NCBI GenBank assembly: GCA_028455995.1
Contig: JABELC010000006.1
Span: 1,054,001-1,118,000, forward strand
Reading direction: 5' to 3'
DNA from: Scleromitrula shiraiana
Taxonomy: Eukaryota; Ascomycota; Leotiomycetes; Helotiales; Sclerotiniaceae
DNA: 64,000 bases
The position numbers and the translations under genes were made by a program. Below, piece by piece: positions 34,670-43,369 of this stretch (position 1 is its first letter; each line of letters begins with the position of its first letter). The notes under the pieces are model-generated. The model made no database searches. It saw only the letters and a program-made list of their open reading frames with translations, and was not told where the DNA came from.

Positions 34670-35089
34670 TTATAGAAGAACAAAGTCTCGGCTTGGGTTC
34701 CTGCTGTTCGATGATGTTGGCGCTATTGTATTGGCAGAGCGTCTTCCCTCAGATCTCGTCTCATTCCCATTAACAACAGTATCGCCTGACCACATGCGTC
34801 GCATCGGGTTTCGTGATGGGTGCGCTGCTGCTTCTGCTGGTTGCGGTGGTGTTGTTCCTGCTCCTGATACGGGTTTTCTTGCTGTTGATGCTTGTTGTGG
34901 CTGCAAGTTACACATTCTAATACCACCACGCGGGGAAGGATTGTCCTGAGGATTGTTTCGAAGACCATCGCGTGGATCATTTTGTGCATCTGCTTGTTTC
35001 TTGTCGACCAAAATGTATCCTGCTACTAGACATACCACAAGCACCGCTACGGCGATAAAGACAATGCCCACAATATGTTTTCTCTCCAT
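34670..35089 (-). CDS. Short single-helix membrane protein, 139 aa
   Basis: ATG 35089 (context CCAGAATGGA) follows an upstream TTG in the same frame. Residues 5-29 form one helix (IVGIVFIAVAVLVVCLVAGYIL) after the basic start MERKH, followed by DKK, so it is a signal-anchor type protein. The remaining 110 residues are polar and disordered, rich in Arg, Asn, Pro and Ser. The function is unknown. Its leader, promoter and helix resemble those of the decayed copy at 35532-36022, so the two arose by tandem duplication. A plus-strand frame over the same bases (34503-34949) lacks such features and was not chosen. Confidence 0.55.
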   Translation of the reverse strand: MERKHIVGIVFIAVAVLVVCLVAGYILVDKKQADAQNDPRDGLRNNPQDNPSPRGGIRMCNLQPQQASTARKPVSGAGTTPPQPAEAAAHPSRNPMRRMWSGDTVVNGNETRSEGRRSANTIAPTSSNSRNPSRDFVLL

Positions 35090-35365
35090 TCTGGCCAACA
35101 ATCTTGAGGTAATAAATCTTTGATTTGCTTTTGTTGCTGTATGTATGGTGATCTTTATCTAGATGTGTGTGTGTGATGTCAAGAGGAGTATTTTTGTATC
35201 TTTTATGTCGCTATTGGAGCTCTCTTATGTAGTTGATTGAGGAAGTTCTCTCTCCTAGAATGCTCACAACTATCTTTATTGATAGACTCTTTTCTCTGAT
35301 TTTTCTTTCGAATATAAAACTAAAATTTAAAGGAACTGGATCATGGAAAAGATAGAATAATACAT

Positions 35366-35493
35366 ACTTTGTTTGGTATAGAAGTTCGTATCTGAAAAAA
35401 GAGGCAAAATCTGTTGACTCCAGATAAAATAACACATGTTTTATTTAGTATAGAAGTTCACATCTGAAGAAAGAGGCAAAGTCGGTTGATTCC
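35366..35493. repeat. Direct repeat in promoter region of the short membrane-protein genes
   Basis: The words TAGAAGTTC and TCTGAA(G/A)AAAGAGGCAAA occur twice, about 68 bp apart (around 35380 and 35450), both ending in GTTGA(C/T)TCC. A third, more diverged copy lies at about 36325-36375. This marks the duplicated module. Confidence 0.6.
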
Positions 35494-35531
35494 TTCCTTC
35501 TATCTTCCGCCAAATACTCCAACAAAAAGAT

Positions 35532-36022
35532 CTAGTGATCAAGGGTACATCGTCCTTTCCTCCATTCTACCGTGTTCCTTCCTCCAACAGCCATATCGTC
35601 TTGAAACCTTCCCCATTCTCCATCTTCATGTGACGAATTTCTGGGGTCACTGTCCTGTCTCTCATTCTGTGGTGTCGGCGGCCTTGCGGTGTTAGAGCTT
35701 CTGCTTACAGATCCACTCTCGGCTAACAGAGTGTTCCTCACGTTCGTTGATTCCATGTGTGGCGGCCGGGGTGCTTCTTCGATTGGTGCTGGGCCGGATG
35801 ATCGTTTTGTCCAAGATCCGGCGGGCGATATAGAAATACTGGTGGTGTAACTACTCCTGGTAGTATTGCTCGTATTATGTTGGCAATGAATTGACTTCGT
35901 ACAGGTCTCAGCTGGAGATCCGGAATACCCTTTTGTCGAGCTTTGCGATCCTGGAACCAAATGAACTACCATCCTACAATCGACCCAAGGATGACGATAA
36001 TCAGAATCTCCTCTCGCTTCAC
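35532..36022 (-). pseudogene. Decayed tandem copy of the short membrane-protein gene
   Basis: The position matching the start codon of the 34670-35089 gene reads GTG (36022) instead of ATG. It is followed by a helix (ILIIVILGSIVG) after basic residues VKREE, as in the intact copy. An in-frame TAG occurs at codon 19. The frame then stays open downstream only in part, while another frame (35972-35532) is open for 146 codons and Ser/Thr-rich. Upstream sequence is recognisably similar to that of the intact gene. An independent gene using the second frame from ATG 35972 cannot be excluded. Confidence 0.45.
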
Positions 36023-36448
36023 TACGAACACTGAGACAACTGCTCTAAGGTAATAGATCGGGTTTTATTCTTTTGCGTGGCTGTAAGCACCAGCACGACT
36101 TTTTCCTGCATGTACGTGTGCGGTGTAGAGGGGAATATTCTTGTATCTTTTATATTGCCCTAAAGGTCTTTCTACATGGTCGTGACAGGACTTATCTCTT
36201 ACAATGTTGACGTCTATCTTTATTGATAGTCCTAACTTTTTTTTTCTTCTCTTGAACAAAGAACTCAACATTTAAGGGGGACGATCTATTTCACTCATCG
36301 TTCAAAGACTAGACAACGCATTCTTTGTTTGGCATGATAATTCATGTCTGAAGAAAGAAACAAATCTGATTATCTCTTCTTTCTATCTCGTTTCCACCAT
36401 CTTCAACAAAAGAAACCTTGCTGCCAGCAGTACTTCATCCTCTTTTCC

Positions 36449-36645
36449 ATTCTACCGCGCTTCTTCCCTTCCTTCAACAGCTATATCGTCTGGAAACAAA
36501 GCACGCATCCATTCCTTTCCACACATCATTGATAAAAAACTCCAGTCCCATTCTATGGCGTTCCCTCCTTCCCTTCAATCGCCATACCATCTCAAAGCCA
36601 AGCACGCATCAATCCCTTTCAACACATCATTGACAACAACAATCC
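36449..36645. repeat. Tandem duplication of about 100 bp
   Basis: Two adjacent diverged copies begin with CCATTCTA (36449 and about 36549). They share AAGCACGCATC, ATTCCTTTCCACACATCATTG/CAACACATCATTGACAA-like ends. Non-coding; part of the duplicated region around the short membrane-protein genes. Confidence 0.65.
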
Positions 36646-36715
36646 AACCCAATTGAACATCTTCCTTGTTTCCCTCCACCCCTCTTCCAAACCATCTCTA
36701 TTCATAATACTCTTA

Positions 36716-36814
36716 TTAGGGATGATTTCTGCGGCTAAATATAATGAAGGTGAATATCACAATGAGCGCAAAAGTGAATATGAGACTGGCGGCTGATTGT
36801 TCCCCGGAATCCAT
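36716..36814 (-). CDS. One-helix microprotein, 32 aa
   Basis: A 33-codon frame from ATG 36814 (context TCGCCATGG) to TAA. The leader is AC-rich, with TTTTATATTTAAA about 110-120 bp upstream, like genuine fungal mRNA starts. The peptide is a short polar head (MDSGEQSAAS), one perfect helix (LIFTFALIVIFTFIIF) and a basic end (SRRNHP), giving an N-out, C-in orientation. Similar one-helix microproteins regulate membrane pumps and channels in other eukaryotes, but no target is implied here. Lengths this short can occur by chance; the promoter and ideal helix are the support. Confidence 0.45.
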   Translation of the reverse strand: MDSGEQSAASLIFTFALIVIFTFIIFSRRNHP

Positions 36815-37564
36815 GGCGAAAGAATTTCTAGTTGTGTATTCTTTGTAAAGATTTTGTTTTGTATGTAACTTTGGAAGGATGAGAAGTTTTGATGGATTGA
36901 TTTCAATGGTTTGAAAGATTTAAATATAAAAGCAAACTTAACGGTGATTTTTGTGACAAAGAAATGAGATCAAGTGATCAACTGGATATGACTAAGGGTG
37001 CGGAGCACCATTAGTGTCATATTGTAGTATATACAGAGGGAGCTTCGCTTCCCCTCTAGATAGATCAATCAACAAGTTCTTGACTATGCTTCTTTTGTGT
37101 GACAATTTTCGATTTCATTTATCTAGATTCTTTGTTTGATCTTCTTGATGAGTTTCAAATTAAGACATTGTCATTAACGAAGCTTCTAGAAATTGTCTTT
37201 CACGAGGAACAAACTTGAGAGACAAGAACCAGTTCTTACAAACCCTCAAAAGATAGTCAAAGAGAACATGGTAACAAAATATCCTCATTCTGAATACCTG
37301 TCGCAAAGTACCACTTTCTCGCCAGCTCAGAAATGCCCAATCCGAAAACCTACCGCCATGTTTTACTATTCCCAAGAAGCCCGATAATATGTCTCAAATC
37401 CCAACTTTTATGATGAATATAAGAAAGAAACACGTGTATGCATATAAAACCACTACTCTCAATACTAAACCACCATTCTACCAAGACAATCCTACTGCGT
37501 AACGCACTTCCCACTTCCACATCCACTCTTCCTACCACTTTTTATCCCCCCCCCCCGATTTCTT
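36815..37564. other. Intergenic region
   Basis: Holds the promoter of the 32-aa gene (about 36840-36940) and about 600 bp with no supported gene. Open frames at 37160-37375 and 37193-37387 overlap on opposite strands and show no domain. A C homopolymer lies at 37547-37556. Confidence 0.5.
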
Positions 37565-37805
37565 TCATCCTCTCTTCTTCTCCTTCTTCTCCTTCTTCTC
37601 CTTCTTCTCCTTCTTCTCCTTCTTCTCCTTCTTCTCATGATCCCTAGGCCCCGGATGCAGCTTCTCCTTCTCTTCTCCCGTATTCTTAAACTTCGGATTC
37701 GTAATCCTGGTTGCTGTGATGGGGTAGTCGCGGTATACGGCTTCACTGTTGTATTTGTGTTTTTTTGGAGGTCCTGGAGAAGGTTTGGGAGGGGGTGGGC
37801 GTCAT
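37565..37805 (-). pseudogene. Lysine-rich small gene with an apparent one-base frameshift
   Basis: ATG 37805 opens a frame (MTPTPSQTFSRTSKK) that runs into an A7 tract and then stops. In the frame shifted by one base, coding-like sequence continues (HKYNSEAVYRDYPITATRI, then NPKFKNTGEEKEKLHPGPRD) and ends in a run of EKK repeats and a TGA at 37565. The distance from ATG to stop is one base off a multiple of three, so one extra A in the A7 tract would explain it. It may be a pseudogene, a sequencing error or a gene with another first exon. Confidence 0.4.
37574..37634. repeat. 9-bp tandem repeat (TCTTCTCCT)n
   Basis: About seven copies of TCTTCTCCT. On the minus strand it encodes a repeated Glu-Lys-Lys run at the end of the frameshifted gene. 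Confidence 0.85.
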
Positions 37806-38710
37806 TTTGAGGGGGGTCAGGGTATGGGGTGTGAGGGTTTGGGTCGGGATGATGGGTTGGATTTGGATTTGAGTTTGTAGTTTAGATTAGTTGAGTGTGC
37901 TGTGGATGAGAATGAGCATAGGTAGAAGTTGTCTTTAATATATATATATATATACATCTCCATAATGATAAAACATTTTCTATTTTCTAGATTCCTTCAC
38001 CAACCGACCTCTCCCATCAGCTGATCAAAAATTTTCTTCTACACATTCATACAATCAATATATTCGCCATCAAAACCCTGCTTCAATACATTATATATAT
38101 AGGCAGCAACATCAAAGTTGCATTTGAAGTCCAATACGAAGGTCCTGGTCTTCACATGGGTTCGAGTTATAAGCAGCCAATTTGTGGGATTCGACCAGGC
38201 CGGTCTTCTTAGGCAGTTACGGGGAGAGAACTTCAATAGCTTAAGGCTTTACCTATGAGACTAGAAGATATAAATGTGGGCATCCTCGAATCCAGGGTAG
38301 ATTGCCACTTGGTAGGGAGTTTTGAGCATAATAAGTAGTCCCTGGTAGGGAGTGTCAAGCGAGTAAGGGGTGCTTATTTACTTGGCTTGGTTGTGCGGGC
38401 GGGGTAACAATGGTTTGCTTATATGAGTGGGTGTACAGTATGAACTAATTCATTTCCGAATGTCTATTCAGAATCTAAATATTTAAACAAAATTTCAAAC
38501 TGTATTGGTTTAGGTATTTGTTTGAAACATAAACATTAAAATAATTTTCAAGCTGAGTTCTAAAAGATATCTATCTAGAAGCCAAACAGTCAAAGCAGCG
38601 CGAGGGGTATATACAATAGTTTTATAGCAACTAAATGAGCGTTCAGGATTACTGGCACTCGCTAGGCGTCAGGATAATTGTAGTATCATGTCGACTATAA
38701 GGATACCCAG
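37806..38710. other. Intergenic region
   Basis: About 900 bp. G-rich sequence at 37780-37860 is followed by a (TA)n run at 37939-37953 and ordinary non-coding DNA. An open frame at 38039-38236 has no domain. Confidence 0.5.
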
Positions 38711-41152
38711 TTATCCCGGGTAAGAATTCCATTTTCCAGCATCTAGTGAAGCTGGCCCAGAATCTACAGCTATTGGTTGAGGTCCATAAACCTTCAAATT
38801 CTCCATCAATTTCCACCCGCTTTTCGACACATCCTCAATCGATATATCAGTATAAAATCTCGTTTTCGTCCTCATAACAAATTCATCGCCATCCCCATCT
38901 TTCCGGCGCAAAACCCATCCTCGCGCCAATCGTTCATACCCATCACTCAACAAGCAACACGGAACCCCCACAACATTCCCATCATCTCCATCCCCAACAT
39001 CCGAGAAAATGATTATTTTCCCCCGCTGCTCATTGCCGGATTTCCAAATATTAGGCTCCCATTTCCCGTTTCTATCCCCGCCACTTCCATAGCCCCATGA
39101 AACCATCCAATTGGTAAATCGCAATAGAGCGTTCACACCATTCAGCCCTTCATCACACGCACACCAATCCAAGCTTCCCCTCATCAAATCATCTATCCTC
39201 CTTCCCTCCGCCCCATGAAACCAAGCATCGACCTCAGCCCTCCATTTCTTTTCCCTCTCATTAGGCGGAAACCCGCAACCAAATGCTACTTTTTTCATCC
39301 AGTCTACCCCACAATATAAAACACATGCGACGGCGCGTTCCCACATTTCTAGTCCGCCTCTATTTCTCCAGATCTGGTATTCAAAGCCTGGTGCTATGTT
39401 GGATGGGAATTGGGGATCTTTTCCGTATCCGAAGATCAGGAGCACGCGGATGATTTTTTGGGCAGTGCGGATGTATATCTGGGGGAGGCAGGTGAGATTT
39501 TCGTTGGGGAGAATGAGCATTGGGAGGGAGATGGAGGAATTTGATTGGCATTTGGATCCAGTGGATGTATTGTTTGTATCTGACGAGAAGGAAATTTTGG
39601 AAATCGCAGACGCAGAAAGAAGAGGGGAAAGAGGAAGTTTGGGAGAAGGTCCTGGATCTGTTTCGTCCGAGTGACACAGCCATGGTTCGTACTTGCTTGA
39701 TGCATCGTTCCCTAATCTTAACGGTGTTCCTAATGCGCATAGTGGCATGGGATCACCGTGTGCTAATGCGACGAGAAGCATATTTCGATAACACTCTTCT
39801 ATATCTTTCCACATTTGTAAGTGTTCGGGTATATGATCCCGTTTTAGTTTTAGTCCGTTACCGGCTACGTTAAGGACGATGGATATTTTATCGCAGTTTG
39901 CATCGCATTTTTTTAATTCCTCCGTAGGTAGCATAGGATCTCCTCCTGCGCCCAACGCGAAGATATCTCGAATATGTAATGTATAATCGACTTCAATATC
40001 ACGATTCAAATTCTCTTTCTTAGATACCTGTAAGTTTTCCGGATTCTCCATCCCAACAATCGAACGCACTCGTTCAACCTGTTTATAGATATCGAAATTG
40101 ATCCCGATAGTTCGCTGAATATTCTGCAGTTGAACATCAGGATTTAATATCTCCAACGACAGAGTCAACATATACCAAAGAAATTCCCCCGTAAAACACA
40201 ACACGGTAGGTTTTTGCGTCGCGCATCGTATATAAAAGATATGTCGTTGACCAAGTCTCATCTCATGCGAGCACCAAGCCCGAGTAAACCATCTCGAGAA
40301 ACAAATCTTCTCAAATAGAGCGCGAAAGTGAGAATTAGATTCCATAAATGGAGGATTTTGACCAGCGAATGGGCGAGATATGGGTAGGATTTCCTCGTGT
40401 TGTTCAAATACGGGTATAAACCAATTCAAAAATTCCATCTCGTGTTCATCCACAACAATGTCATCAATCAGTACGATTACTTTTCGTGCATTTTTATACA
40501 CAGCTACCATAGCTGGTATGGCGATGTTTTTCTCCTCTGAGTTTTGTTGATCGATGCATAATTGGTCGATCCAGAGGCCCTCGTGGTCATCTAAAAGCTC
40601 TTCTTTCATTGCGTGTAGAAACATCGGGTCAAATGGTATGAGATAAGCTTCATCATTGCGCTCTCTTTCTTTCGTTTGATACTGGGGTGGCCAACAGTAA
40701 CTGATTGCTACATATCCATTTGGTTTGCGATTACTGATAATCCTCATGGTGAAAGCTTCTAATAAATTCGGTGCCAGTTCGAAATTGGCTGCAACATCTG
40801 GAGCCAGAACTTCTAACCTGTCTAGTAGATTCATGGCAGCTTCTTTGTGATTCTCATTCTCGCTTATGAATTTTCTAAATAATACTTTCTTGTCTTCACC
40901 ATTCAGTTCGTGTATCTGGTCTGCTGTGATACTGGAATAGGATATCTCAGACCATGTTCGGAAGAATATTTGATTAGTGGTATTCCAGTTAGTTTCATCC
41001 ATCCATTGCTGATCAGGGTCTCTCGCATTAGCTGCTGTTTCTGTCGTCGTCGTAGGCTGCGCTTTCGGTAAAGATGTAGATGGACCTGATTTCAGGGGAC
41101 GATTGTTACGTCCCCCACAATTTGAGATGTACTCTCGAAATCGGCCAAACAT
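38711..41152 (-). CDS. HET domain protein, 813 aa
   Basis: One long exon from ATG 41152. HET proteins trigger programmed cell death when genetically different hyphae fuse, and many act in self/non-self recognition. The HET domain spans about residues 146-300. It has the three classical blocks: YVAISYCWPP (147-156), GLWIDQLCIDQQNSEEKNIA (about 192-211) leading to MVAVYKNARKVIVLID, and SRWFTRAWCSHEMRLGQ (286-302). The N-terminal 55 residues are polar. The C-terminal 500 residues have no recognised repeat (no WD40 or ankyrin), so this is a stand-alone HET protein with a unique tail. The cytosol is the expected site. Whether it is an active incompatibility gene cannot be read from one allele. Confidence 0.92.
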   Translation of the reverse strand: MFGRFREYISNCGGRNNRPLKSGPSTSLPKAQPTTTTETAANARDPDQQWMDETNWNTTNQIFFRTWSEISYSSITADQIHELNGEDKKVLFRKFISENENHKEAAMNLLDRLEVLAPDVAANFELAPNLLEAFTMRIISNRKPNGYVAISYCWPPQYQTKERERNDEAYLIPFDPMFLHAMKEELLDDHEGLWIDQLCIDQQNSEEKNIAIPAMVAVYKNARKVIVLIDDIVVDEHEMEFLNWFIPVFEQHEEILPISRPFAGQNPPFMESNSHFRALFEKICFSRWFTRAWCSHEMRLGQRHIFYIRCATQKPTVLCFTGEFLWYMLTLSLEILNPDVQLQNIQRTIGINFDIYKQVERVRSIVGMENPENLQVSKKENLNRDIEVDYTLHIRDIFALGAGGDPMLPTEELKKCDANCDKISIVLNVAGNGLKLKRDHIPEHLQMWKDIEECYRNMLLVALAHGDPMPLCALGTPLRLGNDASSKYEPWLCHSDETDPGPSPKLPLSPLLSASAISKISFSSDTNNTSTGSKCQSNSSISLPMLILPNENLTCLPQIYIRTAQKIIRVLLIFGYGKDPQFPSNIAPGFEYQIWRNRGGLEMWERAVACVLYCGVDWMKKVAFGCGFPPNEREKKWRAEVDAWFHGAEGRRIDDLMRGSLDWCACDEGLNGVNALLRFTNWMVSWGYGSGGDRNGKWEPNIWKSGNEQRGKIIIFSDVGDGDDGNVVGVPCCLLSDGYERLARGWVLRRKDGDGDEFVMRTKTRFYTDISIEDVSKSGWKLMENLKVYGPQPIAVDSGPASLDAGKWNSYPG

Positions 41153-41853
41153 GTTGTGAGGTTATCTGGTAATGATGATCTCACTCGATGATTGATGATT
41201 AAAATTTAGAAGTTGAATCATTAAATTCATGATTGATTTACTTAGTGATATATATCAAGAAGACTTAATTTAGGTAGACATCAAATGACCCCTTGCTTTT
41301 CAGCTGCACCATGTATCGGTGGTTGAAGTCCGTAAATATAAGCCACATATTTTCTTCAATCATCAAGCCATCGCTATGTAAAAGGCCTCAGAGAGGCTGT
41401 TTGAGCAGATGAATTTCATGGATATAAACATTCGGGTAAGTATTGCTCGAAGGGGAGAACTTTCGCCATTTTGTAAAATTTCGGCCCTTCAGGTAGTAAT
41501 GTAGCACATGCCGTTACGATGTCCATCTCGCGAGCCGTCGAAAATCTGATATACACACTCTTTCATATCTATATCTTAAGTAGACATTCATAACTAAATT
41601 AGATTAAATCTACTTTCATATTCATATTTTATCTAGACTTTTAAAATTAATTAGCTTAAGATATATCCAAATGTGCAAATACTGAACAGACATTCTGAAA
41701 TGGATCGACTCATTGGAAACTGTGCTACTCTTGATTGTCTCATTTCGAACTGAACAATGATCGGAGAATATGGTATTATCCTATAGTATACATTAAGACC
41801 AATCTGATTATACCACATTTGATGCTTTCCAAACAAGATACCCAAAGAATCCT
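41153..41853. other. Intergenic region between HET and agmatinase-like genes
   Basis: Contains the HET gene promoter and the 3' end of the ureohydrolase gene. It is AT-rich near 41560-41660 with TAGACATTCATA/TAGACTTTTAAA-type words. No gene is supported. Confidence 0.5.
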
Positions 41854-43369
41854 TTACAAATCAATCTTTCCATCAACCCCCTCAACATCCTCAACCATCT
41901 CATTCAAAGGTCCCTTCTTAACCATCAAAGTCATAATCTCATACAAAGCATCAGCAGCCGCCATAGTAGTAAGCTCAGCATTAGTATCATATGCAGGAGC
42001 CACCTCAACAACATCCGCTGCAATCAAATTGATACCTTCCAGCCCCCTAATAATCGTTCTTAATTCTCTAGTTGACCATCCTCCGGTTTCGGGAGTTCCT
42101 GTTGCTGGTGCGACTGTGAAAGGATTTAGTGGTTGGTCTAAATATCAATGGGATGGGATTTTGGAATGAAAACTTACAGGCTGGATCGAGTGTATCGATA
42201 TCGAGGGAGAGATATACGGGCCTTTCAAGCCCGACACGATCGCGAATCTTTTTTATAATACCTTCTGTTCCGATTGTATCAATTTCTCTTGCCTCGACGA
42301 TTTCAAATCCACAATATCCATCATTTTCGTAATCACTTGGACCACTTAAAGTAGTCCTTATACCCGCATGGATATTGGTATCATTGGCCAGCAAACCTTC
42401 TTCCGCGGCGTGATAGAAATATGTGCCGTGGTTAATTGATGCAACTTTAGATGGACTTCCTCCAAATACTTTGGGTCTCCATGTATCGAGATGAGAATCG
42501 AAGTGAATGACGGAGATGGGGCCGTATGAGCGATTGATTGAGCGAAGTAGAGGTAAAGTGATGGTATGATCTCCACCAAGTGTAATAACTCTAGGTAAAG
42601 TCTTGCTTTTCTTTGCAGGTCCCACCTTCTTCGCATTTGTTTTTGGTTCGCGAGATAATATTGAGTTATGGCCTTCTTCTATTTGATGCAGAGCCCAGGT
42701 ATTATCGTATCTGATGAAAGTGTGAATGTTTGTCACGAAAAGGGGGATTCAACTCACGAGGTGACTGGAATATCTCCGCAGTCAATGACGGTTGCCCAAC
42801 TATCAAATGGATTCGCTTCCAATGGAACATTATAACCTCCACTAAATAGCACATTCCATGTGAGCTTAAGTTGCCTAAATATAGTATTCGACACCAGGAA
42901 TAGTTGATATGAAAACGTACTATAGATTAAGACGACGAGAACCTTGTCGAATGCCTGAAGGTCCAAAGCGAGCTCCTGGTCTATAAGATGTTCCGGTATC
43001 AAATGGAGCACCTGATGTAATGGGAATAGATGTAAGCTTCGAAATTAAATACATCGGTGTAGACATTGCAAAACATACCAATAAATGCAATGTCATATTT
43101 CACATCATCAGTTGCTAAACATGGAGAATATGGTAATCGACCAAAGGTTGATATACCCGAAAAGACAGAATCTGCCTAAAATTTGATTTAGCTAAAGTAA
43201 ACCATAGATTCTTGGATCAATATACTTGAGTTCCGCCATCTCCCGGTAAAGTATTATACCACAATGCCTTGTGTGGACCAGCAATTGGAATTTGGTCCTC
43301 ATGATCACCATGTGCAAGTACACCACCCGCAGTAGCCAAAGTGGCAATGACAATAGCGTTGACATACAT
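41854..43369 (-). CDS. Secreted agmatinase-like ureohydrolase, 402 aa
   Basis: Six exons: 43369-43226, 43175-43079, 43011-42921, 42841-42758, 42710-42178 and 42113-41854; all introns are GT-AG. The family uses two Mn ions to hydrolyse a guanidino group, releasing urea (agmatine to putrescine in agmatinases). All metal ligands are visible: His187 in TLGGDHTITLP, Asp210, His212 and Asp214 in HFDSHLDTW, and Asp309 and Asp311 in SLDIDTLDPAFAPATGTPE. The N-terminus is a signal peptide (MYVNAIVIATLATAGGVLA) followed by HGDHEDQIP, as in fungal secreted agmatinase-like proteins. The C-terminal GGWSTREL and AADVVEVAPAYD motifs are intact. Substrate is inferred from the family only. Confidence 0.92.

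Noticed and set aside
34503..34949. Plus-strand frame of 148 codons
   Set aside because: Antisense to the one-helix protein at 34670-35089, which has a better start, helix and leader.
39381..39873. Several open frames on both strands inside the HET gene
   Set aside because: Shadows of the HET coding frame; none has independent support.
41735..42169. Plus-strand frame of 144 codons
   Set aside because: Antisense shadow of the final exons of the agmatinase-like gene.
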